Assembly: GCA_964508765.1 (NCBI GenBank)
Contig: CAZDVD010000038.1
Coordinates: forward strand, 1-22,385
Length of the DNA stretch: 22,385 nucleotides
Origin: JABMPR01 sp964508765
Lineage (GTDB): Bacteria > Fidelibacterota > UBA8477 > JABMPR01
Reading direction: 5' to 3'
In this document: positions 13,892 to 19,951 of the stretch, piece by piece
Position numbering within the stretch: position 1 is the stretch's first letter
Layout of the letters: each line of letters begins with the position of its first letter
Program-made: the position numbers and the translations under genes
The notes under the pieces: model-generated
What the model saw: the letters and a program-made list of their open reading frames with translations, nothing else
Told to the model about the DNA's origin: nothing
Database searches by the model: none

Positions 13892-15301
13892 ATGAGTATT
13901 ACCATTGCTTTAGGCGCTGATCACGGGGGCTTTCCCCTGAAAGAGACCATCAAGAAATTCCTGGAAAAGGAAGGCTATCCCACCATTGATTGCGGTACAG
14001 ACTCCACCGACGCCGTGGATTACCCTGTCTTTGCTGCAAAAGTGGCTCGTAAGGTGGCTGAAGGCTCTGCCCGTTTTGGAGTTATTGTTGATGGGGCCGG
14101 AATCGGATCGTCCATGGCTGCCAATAAAATTGCTGGTGTTCGAGCGGCTCTCTGCTATGATCTCTCAAGCGCCAATAATGCCAGGGAACACAATGATGCC
14201 AACGTTCTGACTCTTGGGTCAGGCTTAATTGGCTCCTCATTGGCCCAGCAAATAGTCAAAAAATTTATTACCACGGAATGTACCGAGGAACGTCATTTAA
14301 AACGCGTTAGTATGATCGATGATCTACTAACGACAAAGGAAACGATAGCAAAAATGGAAACTATCTCAAAAGATCAGGAGTTGGGATCACTCAGTGATGC
14401 AGACATTTTAAAAATTGCTGAGCGAGTCGGTCAGATCGTTCAGACCAGTGCCGGCAACGTATCTCCAAATCCACAAGTAACCGAAAGTCTTGAACATCAG
14501 GACTCAGATATGGTCTGTCGTTGTGGTGTTTGTGCTGAAAAGCAACCTGACACTTACCGCAAATTTATGGATTTTGGCGTGGAGCGTCTGGGTGTCCATG
14601 ATGGTACCGGTGCTGCATCAGTTCCAGAAGATGTAGCGAAATGCATTGATCACACCCTTCTCAAGCCTGATGCCACTGAAGATGATATCAAAACACTGTG
14701 TGCTGAGGCCGATGAATTTCAATTCGCCACAGTCTGTATCAGTCCCAGTTATGTCCCGCTGGCTGCCAAGGAACTGGAGAATTCCAGTGTAAAAGTCTGT
14801 ACCGTAGTTGGGTTTCCTTCTGGAGCTCATCATCCCACCATTAAAGCCATGGAAACACGCCGGGCCATCCGGGATGGTGCTGAAGAAATTGATATGGTCA
14901 TCAATATTGGTGCCCTGAAAAGTGGTAACGATGAACTGGTTTATCGTGATATCCGCATGGTCTGTGAAGCCTGTGAAGATGGTGGCGCCACATCCAAAGT
15001 GATCATTGAAGCCGCCCTACTGAATGATGATGAGAAAGTCCGTGCCTGTACACTGGCCAAAAAAGCCCGCGCAGACTTTGTCAAAACCTCAACGGGATTT
15101 GGACCTCATGGAGCCACAGCTGCAGATGTTGAATTAATGGCTAGAACGGTTGCCAATACGGGGATCGGTGTCAAAGCTGCAGGTGGAATCAAATCTTTTG
15201 AAGATGCCCAGGATATGATCAAAGCTGGAGCCACAAGAATTGGTGCCAGTGCTGGAATTGCCATCGTCAAAAAAGCCCGTACCATCACCTTGTCGAGTTG
15301 A
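13892..15301 (+). CDS. Fused RpiB-like isomerase / deoxyribose-phosphate aldolase (DERA) of the BMC
   Basis: This 469-residue fusion has an RpiB/LacAB-type isomerase domain (about 1-145) with ADHGG, VDGAGIGSSMAANK and REHNDANVLTLGSG. The usual catalytic Cys of the CGTGIG loop is Asp67 here. A linker (about 146-245) contains an amphipathic helix, LSDADILKIAERVGQIVQ (167-184), and a CRCGVC cluster (209-214). The DERA domain (about 246-469) keeps its catalytic residues: Asp334 (EIDMVINIG), Schiff-base Lys398 (DFVKTSTGF) and Lys428 (GVKAAGGI). DERA splits 2-deoxyribose-5-phosphate into glyceraldehyde-3-phosphate and acetaldehyde; the isomerase would interconvert pentose phosphates. The start at 13892 follows GAGGA; a TTG 30 bases upstream lies inside the regulator gene. 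The linker helix resembles an encapsulation peptide. Confidence 0.93.
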   Translation: MSITIALGADHGGFPLKETIKKFLEKEGYPTIDCGTDSTDAVDYPVFAAKVARKVAEGSARFGVIVDGAGIGSSMAANKIAGVRAALCYDLSSANNAREHNDANVLTLGSGLIGSSLAQQIVKKFITTECTEERHLKRVSMIDDLLTTKETIAKMETISKDQELGSLSDADILKIAERVGQIVQTSAGNVSPNPQVTESLEHQDSDMVCRCGVCAEKQPDTYRKFMDFGVERLGVHDGTGAASVPEDVAKCIDHTLLKPDATEDDIKTLCAEADEFQFATVCISPSYVPLAAKELENSSVKVCTVVGFPSGAHHPTIKAMETRRAIRDGAEEIDMVINIGALKSGNDELVYRDIRMVCEACEDGGATSKVIIEAALLNDDEKVRACTLAKKARADFVKTSTGFGPHGATAADVELMARTVANTGIGVKAAGGIKSFEDAQDMIKAGATRIGASAGIAIVKKARTITLSS

Positions 15302-15330
15302 GATAGATTTTTGTATACGGAAAATATGTC

Positions 15331-15416
15331 TGTCTCCCTGAGCCCGTCGAAGGGTCTAAGACAAACCAGATCCAACAGAATCGTCGCACTTCGACAGGCT
15401 CAGCATGACGATTCTT
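15331..15416. repeat. Palindromic intergenic repeat R1
   Basis: This gap holds CTGAGCCCGTCGAAG (15338-15352) and its near-perfect inverse CTTCGACAGGCTCAG (15389-15403), separated by about 36 bases. The middle (AAGACAAACC...AATCGTCGCAC) recurs at about 19567-19601, in the gap between the last two BMC-P genes. It is therefore a dispersed, REP/MITE-like element rather than a single hairpin. It lies between the fused aldolase and the first BMC-T gene and would form a strong RNA stem within the operon transcript. Confidence 0.7.
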
Positions 15417-15466
15417 CAATTGAGGATGATATTGAAGATCAATGGCTAACAATAAGGAAATAATTA

Positions 15467-16105
15467 ATGAGTGTAGACCTAAGATCATACGTCTTTCTAG
15501 ACAACTTACAACCCCAACATGCTGCTTTCTTTTGCACCATCGCCAGGGGCTTCCTCCCTTTAACCGGTATGGCATCCCTCTATGTTGAGATTTCTCCGGG
15601 AATCGAGATCAACCGGATTACAGACATCGCTTTGAAATCAACCAATGTGACCCCGGGACTTCAGATTGTAGAACGTCTGTATGGATTGCTCGAAATCCAT
15701 TCTTTTTCTCAGGCTGATGTCCGTCAGGCAGGATCAGCCATCCTGGATACACTTGAGTTAAAAAAGGAAGATCGCTGGAAACCCAAGGTGGTCTCCAGTC
15801 AGATCATCCGTAACATTGATGATCATCAAACTCAACTCATCAATCGCATGCGTCATGGGAACATGATCATTCCAGGTGAATCCATGTATGTCATGGAGTG
15901 TGTACCGGCAGCCTACGCTGCTCTGGCAGCCAATGAGGCTGAAAAAGCCGCCGATATCAACATCCTGGAAGTTCGCGCTACAGGAAGTTTTGGTCGTGTG
16001 TACCTGGGTGGTGAAGAAAAAGATATCGATGTCGCCTGGCAAGCTGCTGAACATGCCCTTGAAGGTGTTGAGGGTCGCGATCCAGAGGCCAAGAAGAAAG
16101 AATAA
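15467..16105 (+). CDS. BMC-T shell protein, tandem-domain, stacking (double-layer trimer) type
   Basis: This 212-residue shell trimer has two BMC domains: about residues 26-98 (GMASLYVEISPGIEINRITDI) and about 130-202 (GESMYVMECVPAAYAALAANEAEKAA). The start LRSYVFLDNLQPQHAAFF and the overall sequence resemble, from memory, the stacking BMC-T2/T3 proteins of the Haliangium ochraceum shell. In that type two trimers stack to form a chambered, gated pore for bulky metabolites. It would be a facet tile letting sugar phosphates or cofactors through. AAGGA precedes the ATG by eight bases. It is separated from the enzyme gene by repeat R1 and from BMC-H by repeat R2, and it ends in a short basic tail (DPEAKKKE). 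Confidence 0.9.
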   Translation: MSVDLRSYVFLDNLQPQHAAFFCTIARGFLPLTGMASLYVEISPGIEINRITDIALKSTNVTPGLQIVERLYGLLEIHSFSQADVRQAGSAILDTLELKKEDRWKPKVVSSQIIRNIDDHQTQLINRMRHGNMIIPGESMYVMECVPAAYAALAANEAEKAADINILEVRATGSFGRVYLGGEEKDIDVAWQAAEHALEGVEGRDPEAKKKE

Positions 16106-16125
16106 TTTGAAATAATGATGTGTGA

Positions 16126-16240
16126 ACCTAGAATGCCCTTTGATTCATTGTCCCTCGTCTCCGCTCGGGAAGACAATCTTGAATTACTGATGGTAAATGA
16201 ATCTGTCACAATGAGCGGAGTCGAAGTGTATAAATCATGG
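16126..16240. repeat. Palindromic intergenic repeat R2
   Basis: GTCCCTCGTCTCCGCTCGGGA (about 16149-16170) faces a degenerate inverse, TGTCACAATGAGCGGAGTCGAAG (about 16204-16226). The left arm is the reverse complement of a module in R4 (about 19533-19560, CCGAGCGGAGTCGAGGGAC), showing that the same family inserted in opposite orientation. It fills the gap between BMC-T and BMC-H. Confidence 0.6.
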
Positions 16241-16292
16241 TTAATCGAAAGAAAAAATTAACGCAAAGAAATAACAAACAGGAGGCAATAAA

Positions 16293-16604
16293 ATGTCTGA
16301 AGCACTAGGAATGTTAGAAACCAGAGGATATCCCGCAGCAGTTGAAGCGGCAGATGCTATGGTGAAAGCTGCCAAGGTGGAATTGGTAGAATATGAAAAA
16401 ACAGGTGGCGGTTATGTAACTGTTATCATTCGTGGTGATGTTGCTGCAGTAAAAGCAGCCTGTGATGCTGGTCGTGCCGGTGCTGCCCGTGTGGGTGAGA
16501 TCGTTGCTGTTCATATCATTGCTCGTCCTCATCCCAATGTGGATGCAGTTTTACCTCTCGGTCGCAACAAAGAAGGTAAAGCCGAACTGGCCAAAAGATC
16601 TTAA
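16293..16604 (+). CDS. BMC-H hexameric shell protein
   Basis: This 103-residue protein has one BMC domain (PduA/CcmK family) and would be the main hexagonal tile of the shell. Recognised features are EALGMLETRGYPAAVEAADAMVKAAKVEL at the N-terminus, the pore-lining TGGGYVTVIIRGDVAAVKAA segment (about residues 36-55), and the C-terminal HIIARPHPNVDAVLPLG. The glycines of the TGGG pore loop suggest a small polar pore. The sequence is, from memory, very close to the BMC-H of the Haliangium ochraceum shell. AGGAGG at 16280-16285, the best ribosome binding site in the operon, fits its expected high copy number. The next gene starts 16 bases after its stop. Confidence 0.96.
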   Translation: MSEALGMLETRGYPAAVEAADAMVKAAKVELVEYEKTGGGYVTVIIRGDVAAVKAACDAGRAGAARVGEIVAVHIIARPHPNVDAVLPLGRNKEGKAELAKRS

Positions 16605-16620
16605 GCCCTGAGGTGACCCT

Positions 16621-16920
16621 ATGATCCTGGCAAAAGTTGTTGGGACCGTTGTAGCCACTCAGAAAGAGCCCAGTATGGATGGACTCAAGTTTCTGACCCT
16701 GCAACAGGTCGATATAGAGGGTAAAGCCAAAGGCGGATTTGTCATTGCAGCAGATGCCATGGGCGCCGGACCAGGCGAAATGGTTTTGTATGCTAGTGGC
16801 AGCTCTGCACGTCAGACTAAAGTCACCGAGAACCGGCCCTGCGATGCAGTGGTCATGGCCATCGTTGACAATTGGGAGATTGACGGCAAGCTCAAGTACA
16901 AAAAAGGGCGGGATGATTAA
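16621..16920 (+). CDS. BMC-P pentameric vertex protein 1
   Basis: This 99-residue protein of the EutN/CcmL family forms pentamers that cap shell vertices. The family pattern is clear: MILAKVVGTVVATQKEPSMDGLKFLTLQQVD, then ADAMGAGPGEMVLYASGSSAR and DAVVMAIVDNWEI near the end. GAGGTG precedes the ATG. It has a slightly longer C-terminus (KLKYKKGRDD) than the other two BMC-P of the locus. It is followed by a 169-base gap with palindromic sequence before the aldehyde dehydrogenase gene. Confidence 0.95.
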   Translation: MILAKVVGTVVATQKEPSMDGLKFLTLQQVDIEGKAKGGFVIAADAMGAGPGEMVLYASGSSARQTKVTENRPCDAVVMAIVDNWEIDGKLKYKKGRDD

Positions 16921-17089
16921 TTCTTTCCCACACCTTTCGGTACATTCCTCGTTTCACTCGGAACACTCAAGGTTCTTGGTTGGTGTTCCTGGAGGGAAAA
17001 GGGATAAGATCGCTGAGTGTTCCCGACAACTGTCGGGAATGTATCGAAGCGCTCGATGCCTGACCAAAAGATCAAACCGGAGGTAGGAC
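16921..17089. repeat. Palindromic gap with strong hairpin R3
   Basis: CTCGGAACACTC (about 16959-16970) is roughly inverse to GAGTGTTCCCGAC (about 17015-17027). A compact hairpin TTCCCGACA-AC-TGTCGGGAA lies at 17020-17039 (nine-bp stem, two-base loop). No T-run follows, so it is more likely an RNA-processing or stabilising stem, or a repeat arm, than a terminator. GGAGGT at 17079-17084 serves the aldehyde dehydrogenase. Confidence 0.6.
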
Positions 17090-18544
17090 ATGTCAAAGTT
17101 GACAGATAGTCAAGTTGACCTCATAGCAAACAAGGTAGCCTCGCTTCTGAATCCGAGTCAGGGTTCAGAAACCGTGCACGTACCCGTGGTTCCAGACTTG
17201 GGACAGACCGGCCAGGCTCATTATGGTGTCTTCTCTACTGTAGATGTAGCCGTAAACGCAACACGTGTGGCTTATGAGTCCCTGAATAAGCTGACCCTGG
17301 AACAGAGAACCACTATCATTGATAGCATTCGAGCCAAGATGCGCCTCCATGGTGAAGATCTGGCTCGACAGGCGCTTTCTGAGACAGGTATGGGTCGTTT
17401 TGATGATAAAGTCCTCAAGAATCAGCTGGTCACTGAAAAAACAGAGGGTCCCGAAGCCTTGATACCAAAGGCTTTGTCTGGTGATCACGGTTTAACTTTG
17501 ACGGAATGGGCACCTTACGGTGTCATTGGCTCAATCACCCCCAGTACCAACCCTACTTCTACAATAATCTGTAATACCATTGGTATGCTGGCTGCTGGAA
17601 ATGGCGTCGTATTCAATGTTCATCCCATGGCCAAAGAAACCAGTATTCTCAATGTCGAACTCCTCAATGAGGCCATCATTGAAGCAGGTGGACCACCTAA
17701 TCTGGTGACCACTGTGGCCTCGCCAACGATAAAAAGTGCTAACGAGCTCATGCATCACAAAGGCGTGGATCTCCTGGTGGTTACCGGTGGTGAAGCCGTG
17801 GTGAAAGCTGCCATGTCCAGCGGTAAACGAGCCTTGTGTGCTGGACCAGGTAACCCTCCAGTCGTTGTGGATGAAACCGCTAATGTTGAACAAGCCGCCA
17901 GAGATATCGTCAGGGGTGCCGGTATGGATAACGGTATCATCTGTGTTCTTGAGAAAGAGGTTTTCGTGGTTGAGTCAGTTGCAGATCAACTCCTGGCTGC
18001 CTTTCCTCGTCATGGCGCTGTTGTACTGAAGTCCCATGAAGTCAATCAGCTGGAAAAGGTGATCTTTGAGAAAACCAACGGTATGCGCAAACCTGGCGTC
18101 ATGAACAAAGAAATGATCGGTAAGGATATTCAGTACATCCTTTCCAAGATCGGGATGCAAGTACCCGACGATGTTCGAATTGCTATCATGCCCGTTTCTG
18201 TAGGTCATCCTTTAATCTGGACCGAACAATTAATGCCCGTACTCCCCCTGGCCAGAGTTCCCAATGTGGACCAGGCTATTGACCTGGCTAAAGCAGCTGA
18301 ACATAATTTTCGTCATACCGCAGTCATCCATTCGCACAACATCAATAACTTGAGTCGCATGGCGCGGGTGATGGGATGCAGTATCTTGGTTAAAAACGGT
18401 CCCACCCTGGCTGGTTTAGGCTATGGCGGTGAGGGCTATACTTCCTTTTCAATTGCCAGTCCCACTGGTGATGGACTCACAGGACCTCATTCCTTTGTCC
18501 GTCCCATCCGTTGCGTGCTGGTTGATAACTTCAGGATCGTCTAA
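17090..18544 (+). CDS. CoA-acylating aldehyde dehydrogenase of the BMC (PduP/EutE type)
   Basis: This 484-residue enzyme oxidises an aldehyde with NAD+ and CoA to acyl-CoA; acetaldehyde from the aldolase is the expected substrate. Residues 1-21 (MSKLTDSQVDLIANKVASLLN) form an amphipathic helix followed by a flexible linker, a typical N-terminal encapsulation peptide. The family motifs are TPSTNPTSTIICNTIGMLAAGN, the VTGGEAVVKAAM cofactor-site segment, CAGPGNPPVVVDETA, and the catalytic cysteine Cys285 in DNGIICVLEKEV. The length is normal for PduP/EutE. Its stop overlaps the next ATG by one base (TAATG), coupling it to the second BMC-T. This is the signature enzyme of the metabolosome core. 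Confidence 0.95.
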   Translation: MSKLTDSQVDLIANKVASLLNPSQGSETVHVPVVPDLGQTGQAHYGVFSTVDVAVNATRVAYESLNKLTLEQRTTIIDSIRAKMRLHGEDLARQALSETGMGRFDDKVLKNQLVTEKTEGPEALIPKALSGDHGLTLTEWAPYGVIGSITPSTNPTSTIICNTIGMLAAGNGVVFNVHPMAKETSILNVELLNEAIIEAGGPPNLVTTVASPTIKSANELMHHKGVDLLVVTGGEAVVKAAMSSGKRALCAGPGNPPVVVDETANVEQAARDIVRGAGMDNGIICVLEKEVFVVESVADQLLAAFPRHGAVVLKSHEVNQLEKVIFEKTNGMRKPGVMNKEMIGKDIQYILSKIGMQVPDDVRIAIMPVSVGHPLIWTEQLMPVLPLARVPNVDQAIDLAKAAEHNFRHTAVIHSHNINNLSRMARVMGCSILVKNGPTLAGLGYGGEGYTSFSIASPTGDGLTGPHSFVRPIRCVLVDNFRIV

Positions 18545-19149
18545 TGAAAGCACAAGACGCACTGGCTCTCATCGAGCTCGACAGTATTCCAGCCGGTATT
18601 CTCACTGCAGATGCCATGCTCAAAGAAGCGCCCATCGCCGTTTTGAAATCCGGTACAGTTCATAATGGTAAATATCTCATCCTTATTGGAGGCAGTGTGG
18701 CTTCTGTGGGGATGGCTTTTGCCAAAGGCATGAGCCGGGGACAGGATCACCTCCTGGATGCCGTATTTTTGCCAGATATCCATGAAAGCGTTTACCAGGC
18801 TTGTTTAGGTAAGAGGTTGACCTGCGGGTCGGAAGCTTTGTCCGTCATGGAAGTATCTACTGTGGCTGCTATTCTCCAGAGTTCTGATGCTGCCATGAAG
18901 GGTGCTGAGGTCGAATTGGTTGAATTGCGACTGGCGGATGATCTGGGCGGTAAGTCCATTGCCATTTATGCCGGTAAAGTGGAAGATGTGGAAATGGCCA
19001 TCAATATCTCTGAAAAAACTGTTGAAAAGCCAGAGAACATTCTATCTAAGAGTATTATTCCCCATGTTGATCCTGAATTGGCCAAACAGATCAATGCTTC
19101 AACCTATTTTTCAAAATCTGATCTATCAAAATTAGCTGGAGCTGAATAA
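18544..19149 (+). CDS. BMC-T shell protein, single-layer tandem-domain type
   Basis: This 201-residue shell protein has two BMC domains: about residues 5-80 (ALALIELDSIPAGILTADAMLKEAP) and about 98-175 (ALSVMEVSTVAAILQSSDAAMKGAEVEL). It differs from the first BMC-T of the locus and resembles Haliangium BMC-T1 and PduT-like single trimers. No cysteine was seen in the predicted pore segments (TVHNGKY and ADDLGGKS), so a pore Fe-S cluster as in PduT is unlikely. The start codon overlaps the aldehyde dehydrogenase stop, and its own stop overlaps the next BMC-P start by one base, so the three are translationally linked. Confidence 0.92.
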   Translation: MKAQDALALIELDSIPAGILTADAMLKEAPIAVLKSGTVHNGKYLILIGGSVASVGMAFAKGMSRGQDHLLDAVFLPDIHESVYQACLGKRLTCGSEALSVMEVSTVAAILQSSDAAMKGAEVELVELRLADDLGGKSIAIYAGKVEDVEMAINISEKTVEKPENILSKSIIPHVDPELAKQINASTYFSKSDLSKLAGAE

Positions 19150-19427
19150 TGCTCCTCGGTAAAGTCATCGGAACCCTGACACCAGCCACTATCTATGATG
19201 GCCTGGAGGGAGTGCCCCTGCTCATGGTGCAGCCCCTTGATAAGCATCAAGTCCCCGAGGGTGAACCCATGGTTGCCGCAGATCCCACCAGAATGTGTGG
19301 TCCCGGTGAGCTGATCTATTATGAAAGTTCCCGAGAAGCAGCCTTGCTCTGCGACCCCTGGTTTGTTCCCGTGGATCATGCCGTTGTTGGTATTGTTGAT
19401 GATATTCAAATATTGAGGAAAAAATGA
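19149..19427 (+). CDS. BMC-P pentameric vertex protein 2
   Basis: This 92-residue EutN/CcmL-family pentamer protein reads MLLGKVIGTLTPATIYDGLEGVPLLMVQPLD, then DPTRMCGPGELIYYESSREAALL and AVVGIVDDIQIL. It overlaps the upstream BMC-T stop by one base and has no strong ribosome binding site of its own, so it depends on coupling. It diverges clearly from BMC-P 1, which suggests a specialised vertex rather than a recent duplicate. Confidence 0.94.
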   Translation: MLLGKVIGTLTPATIYDGLEGVPLLMVQPLDKHQVPEGEPMVAADPTRMCGPGELIYYESSREAALLCDPWFVPVDHAVVGIVDDIQILRKK

Positions 19428-19665
19428 TTTGTCTCCCTGCCTGCCTGGTCGAAGCTGGAAAGCGTAGACTGGAGCTCCGTCGAAGGGTGGGGGAAGAAGG
19501 AGTGCCAATCTCAGTTTGTCTCCCTTCGCTTGTGTCATCCCGAGCGGAGTCGAGGGACGAAGGGTTTAAGACAAACCGGAATTACCAGGAATCGTCGCAC
19601 TTCCCCTCGACAAGCTCGGGGCAGGCTCAGCTCAGCATGACGGTTCCTTATTTGCGGCTGCAATT
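19428..19665. repeat. Composite palindromic repeat R4
   Basis: This 238-base insertion separates the last two BMC-P genes. It contains GGAGCTCCGTCGAAGGGTGG (19471-19490), CCGAGCGGAGTCGAGGGAC (about 19539-19557), a copy of the R1 core (AAGACAAACC...AATCGTCGCAC, about 19567-19601), and CAGGCTCAGCTCAGCATGACGGTTCC near its end. It looks like two nested or adjacent copies of the dispersed element. An open + frame through it is an accident of the repeat. Confidence 0.65.
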
Positions 19666-19677
19666 ATTGGAGACTTC

Positions 19678-19950
19678 ATGATTCTTGGTAAAGTTTGCGG
19701 AACCATACACTCCACCATCAATCACGAATTCTATGATAGCAAACGTCTATTGGTGGTTGACAAACTGGATGCCTATCTCAAACCAACAGGTAAATATCTC
19801 ATCTGTATTGATAGCGTTGATGCGGGTGTGGGTGAAACCGTCCTCATGCTGGATGAAGGCAATGGAGCTCGGCAAATTGTGGGAGACTCCAATGCGCCGC
19901 TTCGCTCAGTTATTATTGGTATTGTGGACGATGTACAAATGAATCCATAG
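19678..19950 (+). CDS. BMC-P pentameric vertex protein 3
   Basis: This 90-residue EutN/CcmL-family protein reads MILGKVCGTIHSTINHEFYDSKRLLVVDKLD, followed by DSVDAGVGETVLMLDEGNGARQI and SVIIGIVDDVQMNP. It is the last gene of the BMC operon. TGGAGA precedes the ATG by about seven bases, giving it independent initiation because repeat R4 breaks the coupling seen for the previous genes. Three distinct BMC-P with one BMC-H and two BMC-T match the shell inventory known from Haliangium ochraceum. Confidence 0.95.
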   Translation: MILGKVCGTIHSTINHEFYDSKRLLVVDKLDAYLKPTGKYLICIDSVDAGVGETVLMLDEGNGARQIVGDSNAPLRSVIIGIVDDVQMNP

Positions 19951-19951
19951 A

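Noticed and set aside
15106..15575. Minus-strand open frames across the end of DERA and repeat R1
   Set aside because: They overlap strongly supported + strand coding sequence or the palindromic repeat, without ribosome binding sites or recognisable domains.
17020..17039. Hairpin as a Rho-independent terminator inside the BMC operon
   Set aside because: There is no T-run after the stem, and termination here would cut off the signature aldehyde dehydrogenase.
19424..19681. An 85-residue open + frame between the second and third BMC-P genes
   Set aside because: It lies entirely in the palindromic repeat R4, has repeat-derived composition (including a SSGQAQLSM stretch) and no ribosome binding site.
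12940..19950. Classification as a PVM-type (fucose/rhamnose) or PDU/EUT microcompartment
   Set aside because: No class II aldolase, diol dehydratase, glycyl radical enzyme or ethanolamine lyase is present; DERA and RpiB-like domains point to the sugar-phosphate class.
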